This document shows, in pieces, positions 52,495 to 60,972 of a stretch of 64,000 nt of DNA. The translations under genes were made by a program, and so were the position numbers. Where the stretch lies: positions 6,324,001 to 6,388,000 of the forward strand of contig NZ_CP016279.1 of NCBI RefSeq assembly GCF_001542625.1, in the 5' to 3' direction. Origin of the DNA: Streptomyces griseochromogenes (GTDB lineage: Bacteria > Actinomycetota > Actinomycetes > Streptomycetales > Streptomycetaceae). The notes beneath the pieces are model-generated. The model made no database searches. It was given only the letters and a program-made list of their open reading frames with translations, and was not told the DNA's origin. Position 1 is the stretch's first letter, and every line of letters starts with the position of its first letter.

Positions 52495-52727
52495 CCCGTC
52501 ACCCTAGACGCGGTCATCGCCGTCGTGCCGGACAACGCCGATTTCCCGCCGACCGGGGCCACGGCCGCATGCGTCGCGTCACCCGGGGTACGCGCCCCGT
52601 GAGCGGAACATCGGGCAGGCATGGATGCCCGGACGCCGGGTACTCGGTGCGACGCTTCCCGGGCAGGGACCGCAGACACCGAGGCCGCGGCGGCAACCGT
52701 CGCCGCACGACGTTCAAGGGAGAGGTA

Positions 52728-53615
52728 ATGAGCACCGCCGGGATCCGGTCGCAAGCAGACGTCGTCGACGGAACCGAGCAGAGCAGGACGGGCGGGGGTG
52801 CGCTGCCCGGCATCGTGGAGCCGGCGTCCGTCGCGCCGCGGGACGCGCGGGAGTTGTCCCGCCAGTTCTTCCGGCGGCTCTCCGAGCTGGAGGAGGGCAC
52901 GCACGCGTACCAGTACACGCGCAACACCCTCATCGAGATGAACATGTCGCTGGTGCGGTTCGCGGCCGGAAGGTACCGGGGCCGCGGCGACGACATGGAG
53001 GACATCGTCCAGACCGGCATGATCGGTCTGATCAAGGCGATCGACCGGTTCGAGCTGTCGCGCGAGGTGGAGTTCACGTCCTTCGCGCTGCCGTACATCG
53101 TGGGCGAGATCAAGCGGTTCTTCCGGGACACCACCTGGGCGGTGCACGTGCCGCGGCGGTTGCAGGAGCTGCGCGTGGAGCTGGCCAAGGCGCGCGACGA
53201 GCTGGCCAGCCGGCTGGACCGGGACCCGACGGTCGCCGAGCTGGCCACGCTCATGGACCTTTCCGCGGACGAGGTGGTCGAGGCCCAGCTCGCCTCCAAC
53301 GGGTACAACTCCGCCTCCCTGGACGCCGCGCTCAGCGGGGACGGCCCCGAGGACGGCGAGGCGGTGCTCGCCGATTTCATCGGCGTGCAGGAGCAGGGTC
53401 TGCAGCTCGTCGAGGACTTCCAGGCACTCGCTCCGCTCATGGCCCAGCTCAGTGACCGCGACCGGCAGATCATCCACCTCAGGTTCGTCGAGGAGGCCAC
53501 CCAGGCGGAGATCGGGGAACGGCTCGGCTGCTCCCAGATGCACGTCTCCCGGCTGATCAAGCGGATCATCGCGCGGCTGCGCCGGGGCATGCTGGGCGAA
53601 CTCGGCTGCGCCTGA
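52728..53615 (+). CDS. RNA polymerase sigma factor, SigB/SigF/SigG family
   Basis: A 295-residue group 3 sigma factor. Region 2 contains NTLIEMNMSLVRFAAGRYRGRG and DIVQTGMIGLIKAIDRFELSREVEFTSFALPYIVGEIKRFFRD (in part IGLIKAIDRFEL), region 3 VHVPRRLQELRVEL and region 4 QLSDRDRQIIHLRFVEEATQAEIGERLGCSQMHVSRL (in part QAEIGERLGCSQMHVSRL). Streptomyces has many such factors for stress and differentiation, usually held by an anti-sigma factor. ATG at 52728 has AAGGGAGAGG nearby. GGGTAC words at 52586-52591 and 52638-52643 resemble the -10 of SigB-type promoters and may mean autoregulation. Confidence 0.93.
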   Translation: MSTAGIRSQADVVDGTEQSRTGGGALPGIVEPASVAPRDARELSRQFFRRLSELEEGTHAYQYTRNTLIEMNMSLVRFAAGRYRGRGDDMEDIVQTGMIGLIKAIDRFELSREVEFTSFALPYIVGEIKRFFRDTTWAVHVPRRLQELRVELAKARDELASRLDRDPTVAELATLMDLSADEVVEAQLASNGYNSASLDAALSGDGPEDGEAVLADFIGVQEQGLQLVEDFQALAPLMAQLSDRDRQIIHLRFVEEATQAEIGERLGCSQMHVSRLIKRIIARLRRGMLGELGCA

Positions 53616-53624
53616 GGACCGGGC

Positions 53625-54077
53625 TCACGGTCTCAGCGGGATCCGTGCGCGCACGCGCTTGCCGACCGGTACCCGCTCCACGGTCACCTCGGTGGCCAGG
53701 GCGTGCACTATCTCCAGGCCGTGCCGGCCGACCCGATCGGGGTTCCTCGGGAACAGGCGGGGCAGCGCAACGCTGCCGTCGGTGACGGCCACCGTCACCG
53801 CGCTGTCCGTGCCCTCCAGTTCCAGGACGTACGGACCGCTGCTGTGCCGGTCGGCGTTGGTGACCAGCTCGCTCACGAGGAGCAGCACCTCACCGTCGGT
53901 CCGGCCGTCGACGACCGCACACCACTCGGTCCTCAGCCGCTGCAGGAACCGGGCCGCGAAGGCCCGTGCCTCGGCGATGCATCCGGGCTCGCCGGTGTAG
54001 TGCGCCGCGCCGCGCAGCGGCTCCACGGGTACGTCGAAACCAGTCGGCATCACTGCCCCGCCAAGGTGTTCGGTCAT
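53625..54077 (-). CDS. HATPase_c_2 protein, RsbW-like anti-sigma candidate
   Basis: A 150-residue protein with the histidine-kinase-like ATPase fold: the N box is VLLLVSELVTNADRHSSGP, and the glycine box RVGRHGLEIVHALATEV follows. Such small ATPases bind sigma factors or serve as phosphatase/kinase partners. It converges on the sigma factor gene with nine bases between stops, which makes functional pairing likely but not certain. Start ATG 54077; a later ATG nine codons in is possible. Confidence 0.88.
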   Translation of the reverse strand: MTEHLGGAVMPTGFDVPVEPLRGAAHYTGEPGCIAEARAFAARFLQRLRTEWCAVVDGRTDGEVLLLVSELVTNADRHSSGPYVLELEGTDSAVTVAVTDGSVALPRLFPRNPDRVGRHGLEIVHALATEVTVERVPVGKRVRARIPLRP

Positions 54078-54189
54078 GCGTGTCTCTCTCGGAAGCCGGG
54101 TCCGTTCGATGGCTGTCGCACCAGTCCTCGTACCCCGAGCGGCGCCGGGCAGTCCCCCGACGTGTTCGCCGACCGCGCACAGCCGCGGC

Positions 54190-55557
54190 TCACGTCTGCG
54201 AAGAGGTCGTGCCCGGCGGCACCTCGGCGCCGGAGGTCACCGCAGGCTCCCCGCCGTCCGTGGACGCGGCGGATCCGGGCGGCGACTGTGTCAGGGAGGA
54301 CTCGGAGGAGGACTCCGAGGCGGGCGACGTCGAGGTGGAGGTCTCCGTCGACGGCGACTGCGAGGACGGGGACTGCGAGGACGACGACTCGGACGACGGC
54401 GACTGCGAAGTCGAGGACGACGAAGAGGAGGAAGAGGACGAAGAGGATGAAGACGAAGATGAAGAGGATGAAGCGGAGGAAGCGGAGGAAGGGGACGACT
54501 TGGAGGGACCGCTCGACGTCGATGCCGATGCCGAAGTCGACGTCGATGCCGACGGGCACGGCATCAGCGAGGAGCCCGGTGTCCCGGTGGTGCCCGGCGT
54601 GGACGCGCAGGGGATCGGCCGGTTCCAGGGGTGCTGGTCCTTCGGCGGCATCGTCTGTCGGTCGCGACGGCCGCTGTCGTCGCCGCGGTGGCGGTGGAAC
54701 CAGTCACGGCGGTCGAAGTCGTAGATCACGAAGACGTTGACGGTCACCGGCGCGGGTGTCACCAGGACGGTGGTCGAGGGCCGGTACGAGGCCCAGTGGT
54801 CGCCCACCGGCCGCGGCGCGGCACCCTGGGCGACCGGCGGGGTCAGCGGGTTGCCGCAGGCGCAGCGCGCGCGGGGTACGCCGTGCCCGTCGATCAGTAC
54901 GGCGGTGCCCGCCTGGAGGACGGACTGGAAGCTCGTGGCGGCACCGTCGCGGTAGCCGTGGTTGGTGACGCGGGTGTCGACGCGCAGGGTCACGGGGGTC
55001 AGCGAGCGCAGATAGGCGGGGACGGCGGCGGGCTGGACACCGACCTGGGAGGCGTACGCCCGGTTCTTGGCCGGGTCGGCCTGGAGGGCCTTGATCTGCT
55101 TCTCCACATCGCAGCTGGAGCGGTTCTGTGTGCCGCCGTAGAGGCCGGGCGCACCGCCCTGGACCCGGCGCACCTCGTCGGCGGGCGCGGCGGAGACCGT
55201 CGGGGAGGAGGTCGCCGCCGGGGCGGAGACGTTCCGTACGGTCGACTTCGTGAACGGGTCGGGACCGGCTTTGCCCGCGGCTTGCAGGAAGACCTCGCCG
55301 CCCTTGGCGGACGAGCCGCCCCCGGGACGGGTGAGCACCACCGCCACGACGGCCGCGGCCACCACGACGGCGGTGAGGGCGGCCACCCGGGGAACGGACC
55401 TCCACCACGGCCGGTGCGGTTCCCCTGAACCGGCACCGAAGCCGGAGCCGCCGCCCGGCGGGGGCGAGGGAGGTACGGCGGGGGGCTGGGAGGATCCCGA
55501 CAATGGGCCGGAGGGCGGCCCGGTCGGGCGGCCGGAGGACGGAGGTTCGACGCTCAC
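54190..55557 (-). CDS. Membrane-anchored DUF6777-like protein with Ser-rich tail
   Basis: A 455-residue protein. A Pro/Gly/Ser-rich cytoplasmic start precedes one transmembrane helix at ~58-77 (VAALTAVVVAAAVVAVVL), then an external domain with DPFTKSTVRNVSAPA, APGLYGGTQNRSSCDVEKQI and ARCACGNPLTPPV, which resembles the DUF6777 family of Streptomyces. The last ~120 residues are Ser/Thr/Pro/Gln-rich with a run of 20 serines, probably an unfolded wall-spanning or glycosylated stretch. GTG at 55557 has GAAGG four bases upstream. Function unknown. Divergent from the streptophobe gene. Confidence 0.75.
   Translation of the reverse strand: MSVEPPSSGRPTGPPSGPLSGSSQPPAVPPSPPPGGGSGFGAGSGEPHRPWWRSVPRVAALTAVVVAAAVVAVVLTRPGGGSSAKGGEVFLQAAGKAGPDPFTKSTVRNVSAPAATSSPTVSAAPADEVRRVQGGAPGLYGGTQNRSSCDVEKQIKALQADPAKNRAYASQVGVQPAAVPAYLRSLTPVTLRVDTRVTNHGYRDGAATSFQSVLQAGTAVLIDGHGVPRARCACGNPLTPPVAQGAAPRPVGDHWASYRPSTTVLVTPAPVTVNVFVIYDFDRRDWFHRHRGDDSGRRDRQTMPPKDQHPWNRPIPCASTPGTTGTPGSSLMPCPSASTSTSASASTSSGPSKSSPSSASSASSSSSSSSSSSSSSSSSSSSTSQSPSSESSSSQSPSSQSPSTETSTSTSPASESSSESSLTQSPPGSAASTDGGEPAVTSGAEVPPGTTSSQT
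54412..54471 (-). repeat. Homopolymer of 20 serine codons
   Basis: Twenty consecutive Ser codons of mixed types (TCG, TCT, TCC, TCA) in the tail of the DUF6777-like gene, flanked by SSSQSP and STSQSP-like repeats. Codon mixing argues for selection on serine rather than simple slippage. TCT and TCA, which are rare in this DNA, are frequent here. Confidence 0.8.
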
Positions 55558-55727
55558 GAGCCCTTCTTCCCGTCGCAGTTCGCGCCTTGAATCCGACAAC
55601 GTTCCCTTTTCGGGGATTCAGCGCATAACGAGCCCATTGTGTGCCTCGCTCCCGTGGGGCTCGCAAGCCGACGCGGACGGCCCACCCGGGCGGGCGGGGC
55701 GCCCGGGTGCTGCTTAGCGTGGCAAGG

Positions 55728-56996
55728 GTGAGCCCTCCGACCGTCTCCGCGCGGCCCGTCGCCCGTCACGGCTGGGCGCGGGCCGTGGCGGCGGTGCTGA
55801 CCGGGCTGGCCGTCATGGTGCTGATCGCGGCACTGGGGCTGTGGGCGGCCGGAGCGGCGGATCTGCCGGACGGGGCGTTCGCCCGGGTGGTGGTGGCGAC
55901 CGTGGTGACGGCGGTCGGCGGCACGCTCGAACTCTCCGGCAACGCGGGTGCGCTGGCGCGGACCCGGGCCGGTCTGACCGTGCTGCCCCTGTCGGTGACC
56001 CTCGCCGGAGCACTGGTGATCGGTGCGGGTTTTCTGCGGCCGCTGCGGCATCGGGCGGTCGCCTCGGCGAGGGAGCTGGCCGGCTGGGCCGCACGGATCG
56101 CGGTGCTGTGGCTGTGCGCGCTGATCGGCCTCGCGCTGGCCGCCCGGCAGACCTTCGCGGTCGACGTGGGCAACGGCACGCTCAGCGATCTCACCGGTCT
56201 GTTCGACCTGGAGCCGAAGATCGGCTTCACCACGGACGTGCCCCTGACCGTGCTGTTCGGTCTGCTGTGGCTGGCCGGCGTGCTGGTGCTGGCCCTGCTG
56301 GTCGCGCCCGGGGCTCCGCTGCCGGGGCGGCTGCTGCGGTGCCAGGAGTCGGTGCGCCCGGCGGCGCACGCCATGGTCGTCCTGCTGCTCGGTTACGTCG
56401 CCCTGGGCCTCGTCGTCGCGCTGGTGTCCGCGGCGACGCGCGGGCAGCCCGCCGAGACCCTGGCGCTCATCCTGCTCGGCCTGCCCAATCTGGTCTGGCT
56501 CGCCCTCACCCTCGGCCAGGGGGCCACCTGGCACGGGCGTGTGGACGGCCCGTTCGGCCTGCCGATGCCCCATGTGCTGGACGAGATCCTGCGCACTCCC
56601 GATGTCGCCACGCTGAACCTGCGCACGCTCACCGCCCACGACGGCAGGATGTGGTGGCTGGTGGTCACGGACGTGGTGCTGCTGCTGGCCGTCGCCTTCG
56701 GGATGGCGGCGCGTTCCCCGGCGCGTGTCCCGGCCTGGCAGCACGCGGTGCGGCTGGGCGTCGCCCTGGCGCTGACGGTGTTCATGGTCTGTCTGCTGTG
56801 CCGGATCTCGGCGCACTACGGTCTGTCCCTGCTCGGCATCGGCGATCTGGGCGGCGGCCTGTCCGGGGAGGTGTTCCTCAGACCCCGGCTGTGGCAGGCG
56901 GTGAGCCTCGGCGCGCTGTGGGGGCTGGCCACGGGCTTCCTGGGCGCGCTGCTGGCGCGGCCGGTGCGGCGGCCCGGCGAGGTCGGTACGCCCTAG
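55728..56996 (+). CDS. Streptophobe family membrane protein
   Basis: A 422-residue polytopic membrane protein with about ten to eleven hydrophobic helices. The order matches the actinobacterial streptophobe family: TGLAVMVLIAALGLWAAGA first, LPDGAFARVVVATVVTAVGG and GNAGALARTRAGLTVLPL next, FTTDVPLTVLFGLLWLAGVL, then a soluble-facing HGRVDGPFGLPMPHVLDEIL. Function is unknown. A TAGCGT box (55715-55720) lies seven bases before GTG 55728, without Shine-Dalgarno, so it is probably leaderless. Its stop overlaps that of the convergent kinase gene by four bases. Confidence 0.85.
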   Translation: MSPPTVSARPVARHGWARAVAAVLTGLAVMVLIAALGLWAAGAADLPDGAFARVVVATVVTAVGGTLELSGNAGALARTRAGLTVLPLSVTLAGALVIGAGFLRPLRHRAVASARELAGWAARIAVLWLCALIGLALAARQTFAVDVGNGTLSDLTGLFDLEPKIGFTTDVPLTVLFGLLWLAGVLVLALLVAPGAPLPGRLLRCQESVRPAAHAMVVLLLGYVALGLVVALVSAATRGQPAETLALILLGLPNLVWLALTLGQGATWHGRVDGPFGLPMPHVLDEILRTPDVATLNLRTLTAHDGRMWWLVVTDVVLLLAVAFGMAARSPARVPAWQHAVRLGVALALTVFMVCLLCRISAHYGLSLLGIGDLGGGLSGEVFLRPRLWQAVSLGALWGLATGFLGALLARPVRRPGEVGTP

Positions 56997-57964
56997 TGGA
57001 GGACGGGGCCGGCCCATCCCGGCGGCAACGGGGGTGCGGCCGCGGGCCTGGTGTCCGCCACCGGGGGCGGGGGACCGGCCGCGGGGTTCCCGGCGGAGGC
57101 GGCACGCAGGGCGGCGACGAAGCCCAGGCAGGTGTCGTAGCGGTCGTCCGGGTTCTTGGCGAGGGCCTTGGCGAAGACGGCGTCGACGGCCGGTGGCAGG
57201 CCGGGGCGGGATCCGCTCGGCGGGGGCGGCTCGTCGTACTGGTGGGCCCAGAGCAGGGCCACGTCGTCCTCGCGCTGGAAGGGCGGGCGTCCGGTCAGGG
57301 TCTCGTAGACGACGCAGGCGAGGCCGTAGACGTCGCAGCGGCCGTCGACGGGCCGGCCGGAGATCTGCTCCGGGGCCACGTAGTCGAGGGTGCCGACGAA
57401 CTGGCCGACGCTGGTGAATCCGGTCAGGGACAGCGACTTCTTGGTCAGGCCGAAGTCGGTGAGGTAGACGTGTTCGGGGTGCTCGCTGTCGGTGCCGTGG
57501 GCGACCAGGACGTTGCCGGGCTTGACGTCCCGGTGGACCAGGCCGTGCTCGTGGGCGGCGTCGAGCGCGGAGGCCACCTGTGCGGCGATGCGCACGGCGG
57601 CCTCGAAGGGCAACGCCCCGCCCTCGTCGAGGAGACGGCGCAGATCGCTTCCGGGGACGTAGCGCATGGCGATGTAGAGCACGCCGTCCGTCTCGCCGGC
57701 CTCGAAGACGGGCACGATGTGCGGATGGTCGATCGAGGCGGCCACCCGGGACTCCTGGGTGAAACGCTGCCGGAAGGTGTCGTTGCGGGCGAGTTCCGGG
57801 GCGAGCAGCTTGAGGGCGACGGGGCGGTCCAGGCGCAGATCGCGGGCGCGGTAGACGACGGCCATGCCGCCGCGGCCGATCTCGCTCTCGACCAGGTAGT
57901 TCGCCACCTGGCACCCGATCGGTCCGGAGGGCCTGCCGGAGGACAGACCGGCCCGGCCCGCCAT
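56993..57964 (-). CDS. Soluble serine/threonine protein kinase
   Basis: A 323-residue Hanks-type kinase with all catalytic parts: glycine loop IGRGGMAVVYRARD, Lys in VALKLLAPE, HRDVKPGNVL, TDFGLTKK, and activation segment end YVAPEQISG. It lacks the usual transmembrane helix and PASTA repeats; the C-terminus is a short Pro-rich tail. ATG at 57964 overlaps the upstream gene's stop (ATGA). In this operon its natural substrates are the FHA-binding partners encoded upstream, so it likely phosphorylates Thr residues recognised by the two FHA domains of the ABC protein (inference). Confidence 0.93.
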   Translation of the reverse strand: MAGRAGLSSGRPSGPIGCQVANYLVESEIGRGGMAVVYRARDLRLDRPVALKLLAPELARNDTFRQRFTQESRVAASIDHPHIVPVFEAGETDGVLYIAMRYVPGSDLRRLLDEGGALPFEAAVRIAAQVASALDAAHEHGLVHRDVKPGNVLVAHGTDSEHPEHVYLTDFGLTKKSLSLTGFTSVGQFVGTLDYVAPEQISGRPVDGRCDVYGLACVVYETLTGRPPFQREDDVALLWAHQYDEPPPPSGSRPGLPPAVDAVFAKALAKNPDDRYDTCLGFVAALRAASAGNPAAGPPPPVADTRPAAAPPLPPGWAGPVLH

Positions 57965-58542
57965 CAGGACTCACCCTCGGGGGCGGTGAACCGGGCGGGG
58001 GCGCGCCCTGCCTCCTCGCCTGCCGCCGCCCGGTCCGTGGCGTACGTGGCCAGGAGCCGCCCGTCGCCGTACAGCCAGCGACCCTCCTCCGGGTCGTAGA
58101 CCCACATGGACTCGCCGTCGACCACGAGGCCGATCCGCAGCTCACGGGTACGGTCCCGGAAGGACTCCCCGTCCAGGCCGCCACCGGCGAGTTCCTCCAC
58201 CGCCGAGCGGTAGTCGGCCACGGCCTCTTCGACACCGGCCAGCAGCGGGCGCGGGTCGGCGGTCGTGGCGGGCGCGGCGTCGGCGGTGGGCGGATCCTGG
58301 GGCAGGGCGACCAGGTGCCGGCCGTCGACCCAGGCGGCCCAGCCGTTGGCGCAGCGGATGTGTCCCCAGTCGCCGTGCCGTTCCACCAGCTGTACGGGCA
58401 GCAGCGGGTCGAGGGAGGCGGTGGGCGTGGCGAGGTCGGGGGCCTCCCAGGCGGGCATGCCGTGGGGCGGGACGACATGCGTGGGCCGGAATTCGGGGGT
58501 GCGCGGGTTCGCTCGGTCCGGCTGGATCGGCTGGTTCGGCAT
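57964..58542 (-). CDS. SH3-like domain protein of the kinase/FHA operon
   Basis: A 192-residue soluble protein of unknown function. A Pro-rich start is followed by an SH3-like beta barrel (LDPLLPVQLVERHGDWGHIRC, GWAAWVDGRHLVAL), a helical segment (GVEEAVADYRSAVEELAGGG) and a short WVYDPEEGRWLYGDGRLL motif that looks like a second beta unit. ATG at 58542 lies eight bases after the ABC gene stop; its stop overlaps the kinase start. It probably links the kinase and transporter. Confidence 0.8.
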   Translation of the reverse strand: MPNQPIQPDRANPRTPEFRPTHVVPPHGMPAWEAPDLATPTASLDPLLPVQLVERHGDWGHIRCANGWAAWVDGRHLVALPQDPPTADAAPATTADPRPLLAGVEEAVADYRSAVEELAGGGLDGESFRDRTRELRIGLVVDGESMWVYDPEEGRWLYGDGRLLATYATDRAAAGEEAGRAPARFTAPEGES

Positions 58543-58550
58543 GGCGTCGC

Positions 58551-60890
58551 CTACTTCCGCATCACGGCCGGTTCCCGCCGGCGCAGCAGCCGGGCGACCA
58601 GCAGGCCGTAGCCGACGCACATCACCGACAGGACGGCCAGGTCGAGCAGCCAGGCGCCGACCGAGTGCCGGAACAGGGGGTCGGAGGCCAGGTCGCCGGG
58701 CACGATCCGGGCGAGCCCGATGGTGCCCGCCATGGCGCCGAGCGCCCAGCGGGAGGGCACCAGCCAGGAGACCTGCGCGAGGACGGGCACGCCGTGCAGC
58801 CGGAGCAGCGCGCCGCAGAACACGACCTGGACGACCGCGAGCAGCACCAGCAGCGGCATCGTCACCTCCTCCTTGCGCACGAGCGCCGAGACCAGCAGGC
58901 CGAGCATCATGGCCGTGAACGCCAGCAGGGCGACGGCGAGGGTGACTTCGGCCAGGGCGGGCAGCACGACGCCGCGGCCGCCGGGCGCGTTCAGGTCGAC
59001 ACCGGCCAGGGCGACCAGGGTGAGGACGACGGCCTGGAGGACCGTGACGGTGCCGAGCACCACGACCTTGGACATCAGATACGCCGGTCTGGACAGGCCG
59101 ACGGCCCGTTCGCGCCGGTAGACCGCGCGTTCCTTGACGAGTTCGCGCACCGCGTTGGCGGCGCCGGTGAGCACGCCGCCGACGCACAGGACGAGCAGCG
59201 TGCTCATCGCGGTGTCCCGGGTCAGCTTCCCGCCCGCGAGGGCCCGGGCCATGGCACCCATGACGAAGGGCAGGGCGACCATGACGGCGAGGAAGGTGCG
59301 GTCGGCGGCGAGGACGGCCGTGTACCGGCGGACCAGGGTGCGCAGTTGAGCGCCCGGGCTGCGGGGGCGGGGCGGGGGCGCGGGGGCGGCCGGTGCGGAG
59401 TCCGGGCGGCGGGGCTGGGTGGTGGCCTCCGTGACGTAGTGCCGGTGGAACGGCGATGCGCGGTACTCCCCCGCCCAGTCCCGGTCCTGGTCGCGGTCGA
59501 AGGCCTCGAAGGCCTCCGGCCACTCGTCGAAGCCGAAGAAGGCGAGGGCGTCGTCGGGCAGGCCGTAGAAGGCGATACGGCCACCGGGGGCGAGGACCAG
59601 GAGGCGGTCGCAGACGTCGAGGCTGAGGACGCTGTGGGTGACCACGATGACGGTGCGGCCGTCGTCGGCGAGGCGGCGCAGCATGTGCATCACGGAGCGG
59701 TCCATACCGGGGTCGAGGCCCGAGGTCGGCTCGTCCAGGAACAGCAGCGACGGCTTGGTGAGCAGTTCCAGCGCGACGCTGACCCGTTTGCGCTGTCCTC
59801 CGGAGAGGCTGTGCACGGGCTGCCCGGCGCGCTGTTCGAGGCCCAGTTCCCGGATCACCTCGTCCACCCGGGCTTGCCGCTCGGTCTTGTCGGTGTCCTC
59901 GGGGAAGCGCAGCTCGGCGGCGTAGGAGAGGGCGGCGCGCACGGTGAGCTGGGGGTGCAGGATGTCGTCCTGCGGGACCAGGCCGATGCGCCGGCGCAGT
60001 TCGGCGTAGTCGCGGTACAGGTCGCGGCCGTCGTACAGGACGGTGCCGTGGTCGGCGGGCCGCTGTCCGGTCAGGGCGTTCAGCAGCGTGGACTTGCCGG
60101 CGCCGCTCGGTCCGACGACGGCGAGCAGGCACTTCTCCCCCACCGGGAAGGAGACGTGGTCGAGCAGGACCTTGCCGTCGCGGTCGACGGCGACCGTGAG
60201 GTCCTGTACGTCGAGGGAGACCTCGCCGGTGTCGACGTACTCCCGGAGTTCGTCGCCGACCAGACAGTACGTGACATGGCCGATGCCGACGAGGTCACCG
60301 GGGCCCGCCGGGGCGCGGGTGACGGGACGGCCGTTGAGGTAGGTGCCGTTGTGGCTGCCGAGGTCGACGATCTCGTAGCCGCCGTCCGCGTGGGCGCGCA
60401 GTTCGGCGTGGTGGCGGGAGACGCTCAGGTCGTCGACGACGAGGTCGTTGCCGGCCGCCCGGCCGATGCGGATCGTGCGCGTGGGCCGCGGCCGTACGCT
60501 GCTCGGATGGCGGTAGGTGCCGGTCAGCTCGGGATGCGAGACCGTCTGGGGGAGACCGGGCTCGGGCGGGGGTGCCCCGGTGAGGACGGCGCGGGGGCCG
60601 TCGGCGGGGTTGCCGAAGCGGATGACGCTGCCGGGGCGCACGTCCCAGGCGTGGATGCGGGAGCCGTCGGCATAGGTTCCGTTGGTGCTCTGCGCGTCCT
60701 CCAGGGTCCAGCGGTCGTGGTCGCAGCGCAGCACCGCGTGGTGCCACGAGACCCGCGCATCGTCGAAGACGATGTCGCTCAACGGGTCACGCCCGACGTG
60801 GTAGTCGCGGCCCGGGCTCATCACCGTGGAGCCCGTGTCGGTCTCCAGGACTAGCTCGGGCGCCGTCGGGGCGACGGGTCGCTCCGCCAT
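58551..60890 (-). CDS. ABC transporter with two FHA domains, fused ATPase and permease
   Basis: A 779-residue one-piece half transporter of the ABCG/Rv1747 type. Two FHA domains (~18-95 and ~125-205) each have phosphothreonine-binding motifs: VGRDPLSDIVFDD with NGTYADG, and IGRAAGNDLVVDDLSVSRHH with NGTYLNG. The ATPase has Walker A GPSGAGKST near residue 257, signature LSGGQRKR and Walker B LLFLDEPTSGLD. Six membrane helices fill the last ~270 residues. In mycobacteria the homologue is activated by a Ser/Thr kinase. The ATG at 60890 has no ribosome site and lies seven bases after a TACAAT box. Substrate unknown. Confidence 0.93.
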   Translation of the reverse strand: MAERPVAPTAPELVLETDTGSTVMSPGRDYHVGRDPLSDIVFDDARVSWHHAVLRCDHDRWTLEDAQSTNGTYADGSRIHAWDVRPGSVIRFGNPADGPRAVLTGAPPPEPGLPQTVSHPELTGTYRHPSSVRPRPTRTIRIGRAAGNDLVVDDLSVSRHHAELRAHADGGYEIVDLGSHNGTYLNGRPVTRAPAGPGDLVGIGHVTYCLVGDELREYVDTGEVSLDVQDLTVAVDRDGKVLLDHVSFPVGEKCLLAVVGPSGAGKSTLLNALTGQRPADHGTVLYDGRDLYRDYAELRRRIGLVPQDDILHPQLTVRAALSYAAELRFPEDTDKTERQARVDEVIRELGLEQRAGQPVHSLSGGQRKRVSVALELLTKPSLLFLDEPTSGLDPGMDRSVMHMLRRLADDGRTVIVVTHSVLSLDVCDRLLVLAPGGRIAFYGLPDDALAFFGFDEWPEAFEAFDRDQDRDWAGEYRASPFHRHYVTEATTQPRRPDSAPAAPAPPPRPRSPGAQLRTLVRRYTAVLAADRTFLAVMVALPFVMGAMARALAGGKLTRDTAMSTLLVLCVGGVLTGAANAVRELVKERAVYRRERAVGLSRPAYLMSKVVVLGTVTVLQAVVLTLVALAGVDLNAPGGRGVVLPALAEVTLAVALLAFTAMMLGLLVSALVRKEEVTMPLLVLLAVVQVVFCGALLRLHGVPVLAQVSWLVPSRWALGAMAGTIGLARIVPGDLASDPLFRHSVGAWLLDLAVLSVMCVGYGLLVARLLRRREPAVMRK

Positions 60891-60897
60891 GGCCAGA

Positions 60898-60903
60898 ATT
60901 GTA
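60898..60903 (-). promoter_or_regulatory. TACAAT -10 box for a leaderless FHA-ABC operon transcript
   Basis: TACAAT on the minus strand lies seven bases before the ATG of the ABC gene. A -35 hexamer is not clear, but the box is close to consensus and stands out in the GC-rich context. Transcription would start at the ATG. Confidence 0.6.
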
Positions 60904-60972
60904 CCGATTTGACCATATGTGCGCCTGCGGCCGAAGCGGTGGAGGGCACACACCCCGACACCGTGGCACGTG

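Noticed and set aside
53966..54724. Plus-strand frame encoding a very acidic Glu/Asp-rich protein
   Set aside because: The acidic tract is simply the complement of the poly-serine coding run on the minus strand.
55554..58478. 974-codon open frame on the minus strand
   Set aside because: Shadow of the streptophobe, kinase and SH3-like genes, whose own frames carry all recognised motifs.
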